In this document: positions 49,027 through 60,357 of the stretch, piece by piece
Layout: each line of letters opens with the position of its first letter
Numbering within the stretch: the stretch's first letter is position 1
Position numbers and translations under genes: made by a program
The notes under the pieces: generated by a model
What the model saw: only the letters and a program-made list of their open reading frames with translations
Databases searched by the model: none
Told to the model about the DNA's origin: nothing
DNA from: Amaranthus tricolor
Taxonomy: Eukaryota; Streptophyta; Magnoliopsida; Caryophyllales; Amaranthaceae
Reading direction: 5' to 3'
NCBI RefSeq assembly: GCF_026212465.1
Contig: NC_080058.1
Location: forward strand, 21,084,200 to 21,148,199
Length of the DNA stretch: 64,000 nucleotides

Positions 49027-50510
49027 TGTTGGACCTCTTGAGTTTTGATGATGACTACACTTTATTTAAGCGAACATGTTTTTAGAGATTGTGCAGGTCG
49101 ATATCCGGTCGTGATAATGATCGTTGATAGTACCTATGATTTAGCTTATGGAAACGTACATGTCAAAAGGTTTCAAAAGAGGTTAGGAGAAGCATATCGC
49201 TTGGGATGTAAAATGGAGACAGCAGGTCTACTGTTCCTAAGTTGGATGTTCTAGCTAAACTGAAGTCTGGAGACAACGCACTGTTCCTAAGCTGAAGGTT
49301 GACTACGTTGACTGAAAATTCTGGTTATTATATTTTAATTAGTATTTTTAGTTAATGTATTTAATAAAATTAATTTGTTGCAGTAATAATTTATTAAAAT
49401 TAATTGGCAAATCGTTTTTCTTAAAAAAAAATGAATTAACGTCCTTATTTTCCTAGATCCTTTATTTTAGGATCTATTTTTAGTAAATATTGGATTTACT
49501 AAAAATAGAATTAGTGGTTGTTGAATGAGTCTTAGCTATCTTCTTAACTGGTTTTTATTCCTAAAAATTAGCAAGCAACCATTCCAACTAAGATTAACCG
49601 TTTCTATTAATAGCAAAAACGTTCCAGCCATTAATTTGGGGAACAGGAACAGCTATTGAAGAAACTGCTATTATTAGGGAACAGCGGTTATTGCTAAATA
49701 ACCATGGGCTTGAATTGGTCAACTTTAAATACCTATTTTTAAGATTAACCGTCGGAAGACTTGGTTATTAAAATCCACATTACTCCCATGATCTTTTTGA
49801 TAATGGGATAATGGATTGGAATATTCCTTTTTATTAGGGACTTTAGCTCTATAAATAGTGGACTCGGTTATTCTTCAAAACTCGCCTAAGTATGAGCCAT
49901 TAAATCATACGTAACTATGGGAGAATTTTTACAAGAAAATTTTGTTTTAAAAATGCCAATTAATTTATAATATTTTCTTGTGCAACTCATTGATTTTATT
50001 TTTAGAGAATTTTTATCCTTTTGTAAGGGTTTTTGAGAGAATTTGTAATTAGACTCGGGTGAGTCTAAGGGGAAATTAGATAGCTTTTAATGAAGCTAGA
50101 GAAGAGATTAGCTTTGAGTAAAGCTAAGGAGAAAGCTTCTAGTGAAGCTAGTGGTGAGAATTAGCTTTTAGTGAAGCTAAGTTTGTTGCTTTGAGTGAAG
50201 CAATTTAAGAGAGAAGAGTTGGCCTAGTTGATGCGCTTCGAGTGAAGTAAGATGTTTAATGTAATTGTAACGAGTTGCCTTAAACATAGTGGAGAATTTA
50301 GAAATCCCAAGGGGTCGTGGTTTTTCCTTCTATTTAGGCCTAGAAGGTTTCCACGTAAAAATCGTTTGTCTCTTTTAATTATTTCGCTCTAAGTTTAAGC
50401 TTTATTTATTTTATTCAATTCCGCAAAAACAGGGCAAAAACGCTTAAACTAGTAACAACAACAATTCACCCCCCCTCTTGTTGCTGTTCCCGTTCCTAAT
50501 TGAGTCTACA
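49027..50510 (+). repeat. Copia-2 5' LTR
   Basis: TGTTGGACC ... GAGTCTACA, 1,484 bp. TATA box CTATAAATA with TATAAATA at 49850-49857. A series of AGTGAAGCTA-like short direct repeats (about 50090-50240) lies downstream of the TATA box. A C-run near 50469-50475 corresponds to the variable homopolymer of Copia-1. The short open frame at 49045-49254 is LTR sequence. Confidence 0.96.
49850..49857 (+). promoter_or_regulatory. Copia-2 LTR TATA box
   Basis: TATAAATA in the context CTCTATAAATAGTGG, a strong plant TATA context. The same octamer is at 58308-58315 in the 3' LTR and, on the minus strand, at 8272-8265 in Copia-1. Confidence 0.75.
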
Positions 50511-50512
50511 AT

Positions 50513-50525
50513 TGGTATCAGAGCC
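50513..50525 (+). other. Copia-2 primer-binding site
   Basis: TGGTATCAGAGCC starts 2 nt after the 5' LTR and is complementary to the 3' end of initiator methionine tRNA. It is the standard copia first-strand primer site. Confidence 0.94.
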
Positions 50526-50578
50526 CTGTTCCCAGTAGATCAGGAAACCCTGAGGGCAGAATCCTGGTGTTCCCGAAA

Positions 50579-51500
50579 ATGTCAATTATGAACGAGCGAA
50601 TGGAAGAAGGGTATTCTACTCAAAGACCAACCATGTTCGATTGAAAATTCTATAAATAATGGAAAAATAGGATGGAGATCTTTATCAAAGCGGAAAATTA
50701 TCAAGTTTGGAGAGTAATCGAAATTGGAGATTTTGAGGTAACCACTACTAACTCCAACAATGAAATTGTTCTCAAACCCGCAACAGGTACATATTTCTAA
50801 CTCATTTTATTTTCATCCATCCAAATTTAGTAAAAATAAATTAATAGAGTTGCTAAAGGAGACACAAGCTAAACTTGAAAATTGTAATGTTAAGTGTCTC
50901 AAATTAGAAAAGGAACTCAAGGTAAGCAAAGACCATGTCTCCTATATAAACACCTTTAGATATGATGTCCAAAACAGATTTTTCGGTTTGTTGGACCTAA
51001 ACATAATCCTAAAGGAAAGTATGGAGAGAATTAAAAAGGAAAATGTTATTCTTAATATTGAGTTATCACAATACAAATTATTAGGCTTAAATGAAGAATT
51101 GAATGATGCATCTATTAAAGATTTATGCTATGATTTTCAAAATTTAAAATTAAATCAGGAATCCGACCGTAACAATGATGACAAGCTTGAATTAAGTTCA
51201 AGAGAAAAAGGGAAAATCAAAATTACTCCCAAATGGATTCAAGATGCTAAAAGTAAAAATTCAAAAGGCCTAAAATATTTTAAGAATAACAAGAAGAAAA
51301 AGGCTTACGTTGATCTCCCTAGCGACAGGTTCTGTTCCTTCTGTGGAGGAACTGGTCATCTGAAGGACCAGTGCACCAAAAGGGAACAGTACACTGTCTC
51401 CAACAGAAACTATGTCGATAACATTCAGATTAAGAAAAATGATTCATGCAAAATCGACAAGGAACCCAAGAAAGTCTGGGTTCCTATAACTAACAATTAT
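50579..51500 (+). pseudogene. Copia-2 gag, internally deleted
   Basis: The start MSIMNERMEEGYS at 50579 meets a stop at 50642-50644. The sequence then runs to about 50790, where it jumps to a coiled-coil region (LIELLKETQAKLENC onward) in another frame that opens at 50760. A CCHC zinc knuckle, CSFCGGTGHLKDQC, follows at about 51332-51373. The UBN2-type region present in Copia-1 (15784-15500) is absent. The retained knuckle is not the one retained in Copia-1. Confidence 0.82.
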
Positions 51501-54500
51501 TTTTTTCAGGTCCAAGTGAGGGGGAACAGCTCATGGTATCTCGACAGTGGGTGTTCCAAGCACATGACGGGTGACAAATCTAAGTTTCTCTCACTTGAAG
51601 CCTATGATGGGGGAACAGTAACCTTCGGTGACAATATGAAGGGTGAGATAATAGCCAAAGGAAAAGTTGGAAGGTCATGTTCCCATGCTATCGATAATGT
51701 ATTTTTAGTCGAGGATTTGAAACATAACTTACTAAGCATTTCTCAATTTTGTGATAAGGGTAACTCTGTAAACTTTACTTCTGAAAAGTGCATTATTTCT
51801 AGGAATGACACTGGAGACATCATTCTTGAGGGAAACAGAAAAGGGAACACTTATGTAGTGGACCTGGACACTGTTCCCAGAAACAGTCTAACGTGTCTAA
51901 GTGTTATAGAAGACGACCCACTTCTTTGGCATAAGCGTCTAGGTCATGCTAGTTATTCATTGATTAATTCATTAAGATCTAAAGACCTAGTTAGAGGACT
52001 ACCATCTATAAAATTCCTTAAAGATGAAATATGTGATCCTTGTGCCAAAGGAAAACAAGTAAGGTCATCTTTTAAACCAAAGAATGTTGTGACCACCTCA
52101 AAAACGCTTGAATTATTACACATGGATTTGTGTGGACCTATGAGAATACAAAGCCGTAGTGGCAAGAGATATGTGTTTGTTATTATTGATGATTATAGTA
52201 GATTTACATGAACTTTATTTTTAGTTAGCAAAGATGAAGCCTTTAATGAGTTTGTCTCTTTCGCTAACAAAATACAAAAATCTACCAATAATCAAATTGT
52301 TCACATAAGGTCAGATCATGGTAAAGAATTTGAAAATTCAAGCTTTATGAGTTATTGCAATGAACATGGAATAAGTCACAATTTTTCCGCCCCTAGAACA
52401 CCACAACAAAATGGTGTTGTAGAAAGGAAAAATAGAACTTTAGAAGAAATGGCTAGAACTATGTTAATTGCTAGTGGTTTACCTAGAAATTTTTGGGCCG
52501 AGGCTGTTAATACTGCATGTTATATTTTAAATAGAGTATTGATAAGACCAATCACTTCTAAGACACCCTATGAACTGTTTAAAGGTGTTAAACCAAATAT
52601 TGCCTATTTTCGTGTGTTTGGATGCAAATGTTTTGTACATGTTAATGGAAAACGGAATATAGGTAAATTTGATGAAAGAAGTGATGAAGCAGTATTTCTT
52701 GGCTACTCATCTCAAAGTAAGGCATATAGAGTCTATAACAAAAGAACAATGTGTGTGGAAGAATCCGTTCACATAATTTTCGATGAAACTAACTTTTTGT
52801 CAAGTGAACAGGATACAAATAATTTTAAGATAGGTCTTGCAAATTTAGAAGAAGATGATGAAGAATTGAAAGTGCATGATCAAGAAACAGCTGGTGAACA
52901 GCCGGTTCCAGCAGAAGCAGAAAGTACTGATCAAGTTCAGGAACTGCCAGAACATCAGGAACAGCAGACTGTTCCCAATCCAGCTGTTCCCACAGATGAG
53001 CAGAACAATCCAGTAGCTGAACAGAATGTTAATCAAGCTGATGAACCAGAACATGCTACTGTTCCCACAAGAGATTTTATGCCAAAACCTTGGAGATATC
53101 AAAAATACCATCCTCTTGATTTGATTGTAAGTGACTTAAATAAAGGAACACAAACTAGATCTCAAATGAGAAACTTTTGTGCACATTTTGCGTTCCTATC
53201 ATCACTTGAACCCAAAAATCACGAAGAAGCTCTAAAGGATTCCGAATGGGTTGTAGCCATGCAAGATGAATTGAACGAATTTGAAAGGAACAAAGTATGG
53301 CATTTAGAACCCAAACCGAAACACAAGAAGGTAATTGGTTTGAAATGGGTATTTCGGAACAAACTAGATGAGCATGGAATAATTGTAAGAAACAAAGCAA
53401 GGCTCGTGGTCAAAGGGTACAATCAACAAGAAGGTATTGATTATACTGAGACATTTGCTCCAGTAGCAAGGTTAGAAGCTATTAGAATTTTAATTTCTTT
53501 TGCTGCATTTATGAACTTTAAATTATATCAAATGGATGTGAAATGTGCTTTCTTGAATGGTTTTCTTGATGAAGAAGTTTTTGTTGAACAACCGCCTGGC
53601 TTTGAGAATACCTCGAGTCTTGATCATGTCTATAAGCTTGATAAAGCTCTTTATGGGTTGAAACAAGCTCCTAGGCAATGGTATGAAAGACTATCAAAGT
53701 TTTTGATTTAAAATGACTTTGTTAGAGGTAAAATTGATAAAACCTTATTCTTTAAGAATAAAGGTTCCAATATATTAGTTGTTCAAATATATGTTGATGA
53801 TATTATTTTTGGTGCCACAAATGAATTGCTATGTAAAGAATTTGCTAACCTTATGAGCACTGAATTTGAAATGAGCATGATGGGAGAATTAAATTTCTTT
53901 CTTGGTTTGCAAATTAAACAAACTGCTAATGGTATCTTTATTCATCAACAAAAATATATAAAAGAACTTCTTAAGAAATATGGCATGAATAACGCTAAAA
54001 CCAACCATACACCCATGGCTACTAATGTAAGATTAGATGAAGATACAAATGGAACAAATATTGACCAAACTATGTATAGAGGCATGATTGGATCTTTATT
54101 ATATCTAACTGCTAGTAGACCCGATATTTCATTTAGTGTTGGTCTATGTGCGAGATTTCAATCTAACCCTAAAGAATCACATCTAACTGCAGTGAAACGT
54201 ATTTTGAGATATCTAAAGGGAACAGATGATTTATCATTATTTTATCCTAAAAGTGATGTCTTTGATTTGAAAGGCTTTAGTGATGCAGATTATGCAGGAG
54301 ATCTTGTTAATAGAAAAAGCACGTCAGGTATGGTACAATTTCTTGGCTCATGTTTAGTTTCATGGAGTTCCAAGAAACAAAACACTGTTGCATTATCAAC
54401 CGCTGAAGCTGAGTACGTAGCAGCAGCAGCTTGCTGTTCCCAAATGATATGGATAAAGCAGCAGCTAAGAGACTTTGGTATTAAGTATGCATGTGTTCCT

Positions 54501-54734
54501 ATTTATTGCGATAATACCAGTGCCATATGCATATCCAAAGATCCAGTGCATCACTCACGAGTAAAGCACATCCATATTAGGCATCATTTTCTTAAGGATA
54601 ATGTTGAAAATAAAAATATTATTGTTAAGCATGTAAACACTAACGAGCAAATAGCAGATATCATGACCAAACCGCTTCCAAGGGAACAGCATGAGAAAAT
54701 GAGATTGGAACTTGGCATGATCAAGCTGCATTAA
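51501..54734 (+). pseudogene. Copia-2 pol: protease, integrase, RT, RNase H with two stops
   Basis: The protease has the intact WYLDSGCSKHM motif (near 51535). The integrase zinc region LWHKRLGHA ... CDPC is near 51926, followed by the catalytic core with HMDLCGPM, IIDDYSRF, SDHGKEF and the [11 protein letters not shown]lu segment (52120-52440). RT spans about 53170-54000 with IYVDDIIFGAT; RNase H follows with FSDADYAGD, STAEAEYVA and YCDNTSA. In-frame stops lie at 52209-52211 (inside the integrase core) and 53709-53711 (inside RT, before YVDD). Otherwise the frame is conserved and motifs are intact, consistent with recent inactivation or with trans-mobilisation of a defective copy. Confidence 0.9.
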
Positions 54735-55199
54735 AGGAAGTGTCATATATGATTCCTAGAGACAAAATGAAAATTGAAAATGATCAATCAACCACAATAA
54801 TCTTGATTGAAAAATCAATTATCGAAAGGATCAGGTACCCATTTTTTAAAGGTATATACTTTGAATGTTCTTATGATTGCATGATTATTTTGATCAAACG
54901 GTAGTAGCATAATATTATCATTTTCTTATTATAAATAATAAAAAAAAAAACAAAAAATTATATATAAATTTTTTTTTCCAGCAGTTCTTTTAAGTAGGAG
55001 TTGAATCTCAACATACTCCATTTTCACAATTCAAAATCAATTGTCTTGATTTGATAACTGCCTCTAGCACGTCACTTCATCAGGTATAATTACTCCCACT
55101 CGTCCCATCTTTCATTTCATCTTCACTAACCTTTCCCTTTCACTCAACCCTAAACCGTCATTTTCTCCATTATTCTTTCTTTTCCCTCTCAAAACATCC

Positions 55200-56693
55200 A
55201 TGAAGACCAAGAATCAGAGTCCTAAAATGAAGCAACCTGTACCTCTTCAAGTCATCTACCCACCTTCTCACACTCCTAAGCCTGAGTCTTCATCAAAAGA
55301 ACAGGAGGGAACCCCCATCTCCCCGAAAATACATGCAAGCAGTAAGAGATCAAGAGGATCCAAGAAACCTCCAACACGTTCTGTAAAGAAAATGAAGGTA
55401 ACCCACTACTTAAACGCTGAGGAACTTTCCAAAGAAATGTCAGTTGGCTTTGGCCTTGACAAAGAATGGTATGAGACTGCAAACTTTCCTCAATTTCACA
55501 AAATTCTACAAACTCAACATTGGGAATCACTCATGTGCGATTACTGCTGCAATCCCATTTACCCAGAAATTATGCGTGAGTTCATCTCTAACTTCTCTAT
55601 TAATGATGGAGTTTGTTTCAGTTCAATTAAAGAAATTGAAATTGAATTTGATAGTTTGACGTTGGGAGAGTGGCTAGGAGTGCCAGCCACTGGTTTTGAT
55701 GTTTATTATGTTGGGTCAAAAATTGCGTTTTCTGGGATTGATGAAAAGGATGTTTGGAGATGTTTAGGTGTTAGGCAAAAGAGAGGTAAAGTGAGTCACA
55801 ATGTTTTGTCCCCCTTACACAAGTTACTTTACAACATTGCTCGAAGGTTTATTTTACCACGAAATTCAAAACGTAGTGAGGTAAGTCTTCGAGATGCCAC
55901 TTTGATTTACTGTATGGTGAACAATATAAAGATTAACTTTCCTTCCTTGATGATTTCGCATTTAAATGATTGTATAGCCAAAAGATGTATGGTAGGCTAT
56001 GGTGGTTTATTGTCCTGGATTTTCTCAAAATTTGGTGTTCCACTTGGAGAATACAGTTTTCCTATGGGTCCTAGTAACATGATAGGTGCAAAATGTTTGA
56101 ATAACTTGCGCCTTAAATTAAATGAGGAAGGGATCCTTGAAAATGCTGTGGAACAGATTGAAATTGATTCTGATGATGAGGAACAGGAGGAAGAGGGGAA
56201 GGAAAAGGAGGAACAGGAAGTAGAGGAAGAAGTGGAGAAGGAGGAACAGGAAAAAGAAGTTGAAAAGGAGGAACAGGAGAAAGAAGGAGCTGGAGTTAAG
56301 GAACAGGAGGTTGTTCCTACTGATAAGGAGGAAGAAGACAAGGGGATGGGACCTGATGTTACTCTTGATGATGACTCTAGGGCTGAACCCAATAGTTTTC
56401 CCTCACCAAAGCCAACCACTCCACCACCACCATCACCAACACCAAGATCACCACCACCATCATTTCACAGACAAAGCTTTGATCAGGCAACCGTTCCTAC
56501 TGCCCCCTTATATTCCATTCTTCTCAAGCTTGATGATTTGCAGGATCGCTTCTTCAAATTTCAAGATGAGATCCGTGTTTCCCTAGCCTCTTTAGCTGAC
56601 CAGATGACTCAGATGGAGGCCCGTCTTGGCGCTAAATTGGATACAGTTGAGGTGCAAACGGAATATGTTGATGAAGATGCTCCTGCTTCATAG
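55200..56693 (+). CDS. Extra 3' ORF of Copia-2 (Sirevirus env-like position)
   Basis: An intact 497-codon frame, 466 nt after pol. Residues 1-65: basic, proline-rich, with KRSRGSKK. Residues about 70-310: a globular region with MREFISNFSINDG, LGEWLGVPATGFDVYY, LSPLHKLLYNIARRFILPR and VGYGGLLSWIFSKFG, resembling the 'putative plant transposon protein' domain (Pfam Transposase_32). Residues about 316-380: Glu-rich with EKEEQEKEV repeats. About 400-420: TPPPPSPTPRSPPP. About 438-497: predicted coiled coil with RVSLASLADQMTQMEARLG. I see no signal peptide or membrane segment, which argues against an envelope-like surface protein. Function unknown; expression would need a spliced or internal message. 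Confidence 0.75.
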   Translation: MKTKNQSPKMKQPVPLQVIYPPSHTPKPESSSKEQEGTPISPKIHASSKRSRGSKKPPTRSVKKMKVTHYLNAEELSKEMSVGFGLDKEWYETANFPQFHKILQTQHWESLMCDYCCNPIYPEIMREFISNFSINDGVCFSSIKEIEIEFDSLTLGEWLGVPATGFDVYYVGSKIAFSGIDEKDVWRCLGVRQKRGKVSHNVLSPLHKLLYNIARRFILPRNSKRSEVSLRDATLIYCMVNNIKINFPSLMISHLNDCIAKRCMVGYGGLLSWIFSKFGVPLGEYSFPMGPSNMIGAKCLNNLRLKLNEEGILENAVEQIEIDSDDEEQEEEGKEKEEQEVEEEVEKEEQEKEVEKEEQEKEGAGVKEQEVVPTDKEEEDKGMGPDVTLDDDSRAEPNSFPSPKPTTPPPPSPTPRSPPPSFHRQSFDQATVPTAPLYSILLKLDDLQDRFFKFQDEIRVSLASLADQMTQMEARLGAKLDTVEVQTEYVDEDAPAS

Positions 56694-57484
56694 TTTCCCT
56701 TTTATTATTTTCATTGCTGCTGTCTCTGTCTTTAAACAATTTCTTTCTTTTGGTACCAGCTGGGGTACACCTCTTAAACATTGTTAACTTTGTTAAACCT
56801 TTTTACATATGCTACTAACTGTTAGGTTTGGCTAATCTTTGCTTATCATGCTTGCATTCATTGTTATTGCTTTTTAATTTGTGCATCCTTACTCTCTCTT
56901 TGACTATAACTATATGTTTAGTGCTGTGGTTTGATTGCTTATCTTCTTTTTGAATGATGTCAAAAGGGGGAATATTTGGCACAAACTTAAATAATGCTTG
57001 AGTATGCTTAGTCTGATATACATTTATTCTGTTGAACATTAGGAACTGTGGCTATGCTCTGATATTCATGCTCTGATGCTCTGATGATTAATAAGTTTAG
57101 CTCAGTTTAGCTCTGATATACATACCGAGATACATACTTTGATTGTTATGATTTATATGCTCTGATGATTACTTGAATGCTATGATAAAAGTTCTTACAG
57201 TGCTTTAAGTTTTGTTTGGTAAGTTTTGTTTTGTTTTAGTTCTATTTGAAATCTTAAGTTATAAACTACTTCCGATGTTTTGATTATGCTTAAGTTATTT
57301 TAAATAATTCTAATTAATAGAGTAATTTGTTTTTAATGTATGCTTGGTAAATTATATTGTAACGAGTTAATTTACTAAGTAATGTAGAGTTGTTTTAATC
57401 TCGAACATACTCTTCAACATTGATTTTACTCTAATTTTATTTTAAGTTTGTTTAAAAGTTTGTCATCATCAAAAAGGGGGAATT
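56694..57484 (+). other. Copia-2 non-coding region with two polypurine tracts
   Basis: AT-rich, no credible gene. It contains GATGTCAAAAGGGGGAA at about 56957-56973 and CATCAAAAAGGGGGAATT ending at 57484, next to the 3' LTR. The second is the functional polypurine tract by position. Both also occur in Copia-1. Confidence 0.8.
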
Positions 57485-58968
57485 TGTTGGACCTCTTGAG
57501 TTTTGATGATGACTACACTTTATTTAAGCGAACATGTTTTTAGAGATTGTGCAGGTCGATATCCGGTCGTGATAATGATCGTTGATAGTACCTATGATTT
57601 AGCTTATGGAAACGTACATGTCAAAAGGTTTCAAAAGAGGTTAGGAGAAGCATATCGCTTGGGATGTAAAATGGAGACAGCAGGTCTACTGTTCCTAAGT
57701 TGGATGTTCTAGCTAAACTGAAGTCTGGAGACAACGCACTGTTCCTAAGCTGAAGGTTGACTACGTTGACTGAAAATTCTGGTTATTATATTTTAATTAG
57801 TATTTTTAGTTAATGTATTTAATAAAATTAATTTGTTGCAGTAATAATTTATTAAAATTAATTGGCAAATCGTTTTTCTTAAAAAAAAATGAATTAACGT
57901 CCTTATTTTCCTAGATCCTTTATTTTAGGATCTATTTTTAGTAAATATTGGATTTACTAAAAATAGAATTAGTGGTTGTTGAATGAGTCTTAGCTATCTT
58001 CTTAACTGGTTTTTATTCCTAAAAATTAGCAAGCAACCATTCCAACTAAGATTAACCGTTTCTATTAATAGCAAAAACGTTCCAGCCATTAATTTGGGGA
58101 ACAGGAACAGCTATTGAAGAAACTGCTATTATTAGGGAACAGCGGTTATTGCTAAATAACCATGGGCTTGAATTGGTCAACTTTAAATACCTATTTTTAA
58201 GATTAACCGTCGGAAGACTTGGTTATTAAAATCCACATTACTCCCATGATCTTTTTGATAATGGGATAATGGATTGGAATATTCCTTTTTATTAGGGACT
58301 TTAGCTCTATAAATAGTGGACTCGGTTATTCTTCAAAACTCGCCTAAGTATGAGCCATTAAATCATACGTAACTATGGGAGAATTTTTACAAGAAAATTT
58401 TGTTTTAAAAATGCCAATTAATTTATAATATTTTCTTGTGCAACTCATTGATTTTATTTTTAGAGAATTTTTATCCTTTAGTAAGGGTTTTTGAGAGAAT
58501 TTGTAATTAGACTCGGGTGAGTCTAAGGGGAAATTAGATAGCTTTTAATGAAGCTAGAGAAGAGATTAGCTTTGAGTAAAGCTAAGGAGAAAGCTTCTAG
58601 TGAAGCTAGTGGTGAGAATTAGCTTTTAGTGAAGCTAAGTTTGTTGCTTTGAGTGAAGCAATTTAAGAGAGAAGAGTTGGCCTAGTTGATGCGCTTCGAG
58701 TGAAGTAAGATGTTTAATGTAATTGTAACGAGTTGCCTTAAACATAGTGGAGAATTTAGAAATCCCAAGGGGTCGTGGTTTTTCCTTCTATTTAGGCCTA
58801 GAAGGTTTCCACGTAAAAATCGTTTGTCTCTTTTAATTATTTCGCTCTAAGTTTAAGCTTTATTTATTTTATTCAATTCCGCAAAAACAGGGCAAAAACG
58901 CTTAAACTAGTAACAACAACAATTCACCCCCCCTCTTGTTGCTGTTCCCGTTCCTAATTGAGTCTACA
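57485..58968 (+). repeat. Copia-2 3' LTR
   Basis: 1,484 bp, essentially identical to 49027-50510 with one mismatch noted. TATAAATA at 58308-58315. It ends TCTACA and is followed by the AACTC target duplication and CACTA-2 sequence. Confidence 0.96.
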
Positions 58969-59217
58969 AACTCCCTTCTCACCATGCCAATCCCAAACAT
59001 TATATTGAGGCCTAAACCCACATCGAAGTATGTGCTCCCTAAGGATATCAACACTATCTACCTTTGATACATTGCCACAAGTGACACATGGGCAATAAAA
59101 AGAAACACCCCCCATCCTAACTTGATGTTCAACCGCAATACTACAAAATTCTAATACGCCATCAATAAATTCTGAATATTCAATGCTTCCATACATCCAA
59201 GAACGATCTTTTGTCAT
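58969..59217 (-). pseudogene. CACTA-2 TNP2 first exon, cut off by Copia-2
   Basis: The minus-strand start MTKDRSWMYGSIE at 59217 lies immediately after an intron-like acceptor (TTAATTAG). It encodes the Transpos_assoc domain (CPCVTCGNVSKV, REHILRCGFRPQY, ending near WDWHG). The frame is interrupted at 58973 by Copia-2 and resumes at 49026. This copy preserves the start codon that CACTA-1 has lost. Confidence 0.85.
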
Positions 59218-60065
59218 CCTAATTAATGTGATTAATAATTCAAAACAAAATTAATACACAATTTTTAACATATATACTTATTTATAACAAACATATTTAA
59301 CTCTAAAAATATATACTTATTTATACCAAATCTATTTAACCCTAAATATACATACTTCATATTCTAATTCTATACTTCATACTTCAATATTAAGCACTAC
59401 ATTGTAAATAAAATCATATTCTAATTCTAATAGTTAAAGACATAACTATAAAAACAAACCACATTTTTAACAAATTACACAAATATTTAACAAACTAATA
59501 ACATAAATGTGAATAATGTAAAATTCACAAATAATTTAATATCTTTAGCACTAAATTACTAAATTACATGTTAAACAACAAAGATATGAACATGCAAATT
59601 AGTAAAATAAATATAATTACCTTGATTTCGTGGGTTATGTTATCTACAAAAAAAAAACAAAGAAACAAAATTAGTATACAAACGCTTGCCATAATTTTCG
59701 AGTTTTTTCATAAATATCTTGCAAAACTTAAATGTTTAACAAATTAAAAGGAGAAAAAATACCTTAATGTCGTGGGTTTTGAAGATGAACTAGACCAAAT
59801 TTCGTGGGTTTGAAGATGAAGAACAGGTTTAAAGAAACAGTTAGTTGCTCAGTTTTTTGAGTGTTTTTCAATGGTGGGTTTGAAATAGGTTTTGAAGATG
59901 AAGAATTTATGGTTTTTAGAAGAATATGAAGATGAAGAATGAAACGTTGAATGGCGAAAATAATGTGTTTGAGAGATATAACAGTTTACGTTAATGGCGA
60001 AGAATGAAACAGGTTTGTGAAATGAAATGTAATGTTATACGTTGGCGGGTTTTAATTTTGTGAAA
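59218..60065 (-). other. CACTA-2 leader, no gene
   Basis: Non-coding AT-rich counterpart of 3546-4574, with GAAGAT-rich (CTTCAT in sense) leader sequence near 59800-59950. Nothing else is seen. Confidence 0.55.
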
Positions 60066-60357
60066 TGAAAATATTTGCTGCAGGCGTATACAAAAACCGC
60101 AGCAATTAGGTGATGCACATTAGTATTTTCTGCGGGCCCACAATTAACCACAGCAATTGAAAGCGTTATTTGCTGCGGGCCATAGCATAACCGTAGCAAT
60201 TAAATGTGCTACTCAGTATTTGCTGCGGTCAAGGACTAAAACCACAGCAATTGATGGTTTTGTTTTTTTTTTTCTAATTCTTTTACCTATTTATTGCTGC
60301 ATATATTCAAAAACCGCAACAAATGATAAGCAGCAAATACGTTTTTTCCCACTAGTT
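60066..60357 (-). repeat. CACTA-2 5' terminal and subterminal repeats
   Basis: TTTGCTGCGG and CCGCAGCAATT motifs in both orientations over about 290 bp, ending CGTTTTTTCCCACTAGTT. The final G of the expected CACTAGTG is T. Confidence 0.85.

Larger units (their letters stand above)
49027..58968 (+). mobile_element. Copia-2: young Sirevirus-type Ty1/copia retrotransposon
   Basis: 9,942 bp, flanked by the 5-bp duplication AACTC (49022-49026 and 58969-58973), inserted in the CACTA-2 TNP2 gene in opposite orientation. LTRs are 49027-50510 and 57485-58968, each 1,484 bp; by eye I found one mismatch (T near 50012 against A near 58470). Order: PBS, gag, protease, integrase, RT, RNase H, extra 3' ORF, two polypurine tracts. 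gag is deleted and pol carries two stops, while the extra ORF is open. It belongs to the same family as Copia-1. Confidence 0.95.
45289..60357 (-). mobile_element. CACTA-2: internally deleted CACTA transposon with nested copia
   Basis: Plus-strand left end CACTAGTGAAAG at 45289, right end CCCACTAGTT at 60357. TGT target duplications lie at 45286-45288 and 60358-60360. The last base of the right end is T where G is expected. In element orientation: 5' end 60357, leader, first TNP2 exon (59217), nested Copia-2, remaining TNP2, a deletion junction near 47155, Ulp1 remnant, 169-bp array, 3' end 45289. It lacks the DUF4216 end of TNP2, all of Transposase_24 and the protease Cys exon, so it is a deletion derivative of the CACTA-1 type. 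Confidence 0.9.

Noticed and set aside
49045..49254. 69-codon frame repeated at 57503-57712
   Set aside because: It lies entirely in the LTR of Copia-2 and appears twice only because the LTRs are identical there.
55997..56419. Minus-strand 140-codon Ser-rich frame
   Set aside because: Antisense of the Glu-rich and proline-rich segment of the extra 3' ORF; its Ser/Pro richness follows from the purine-rich sense strand.
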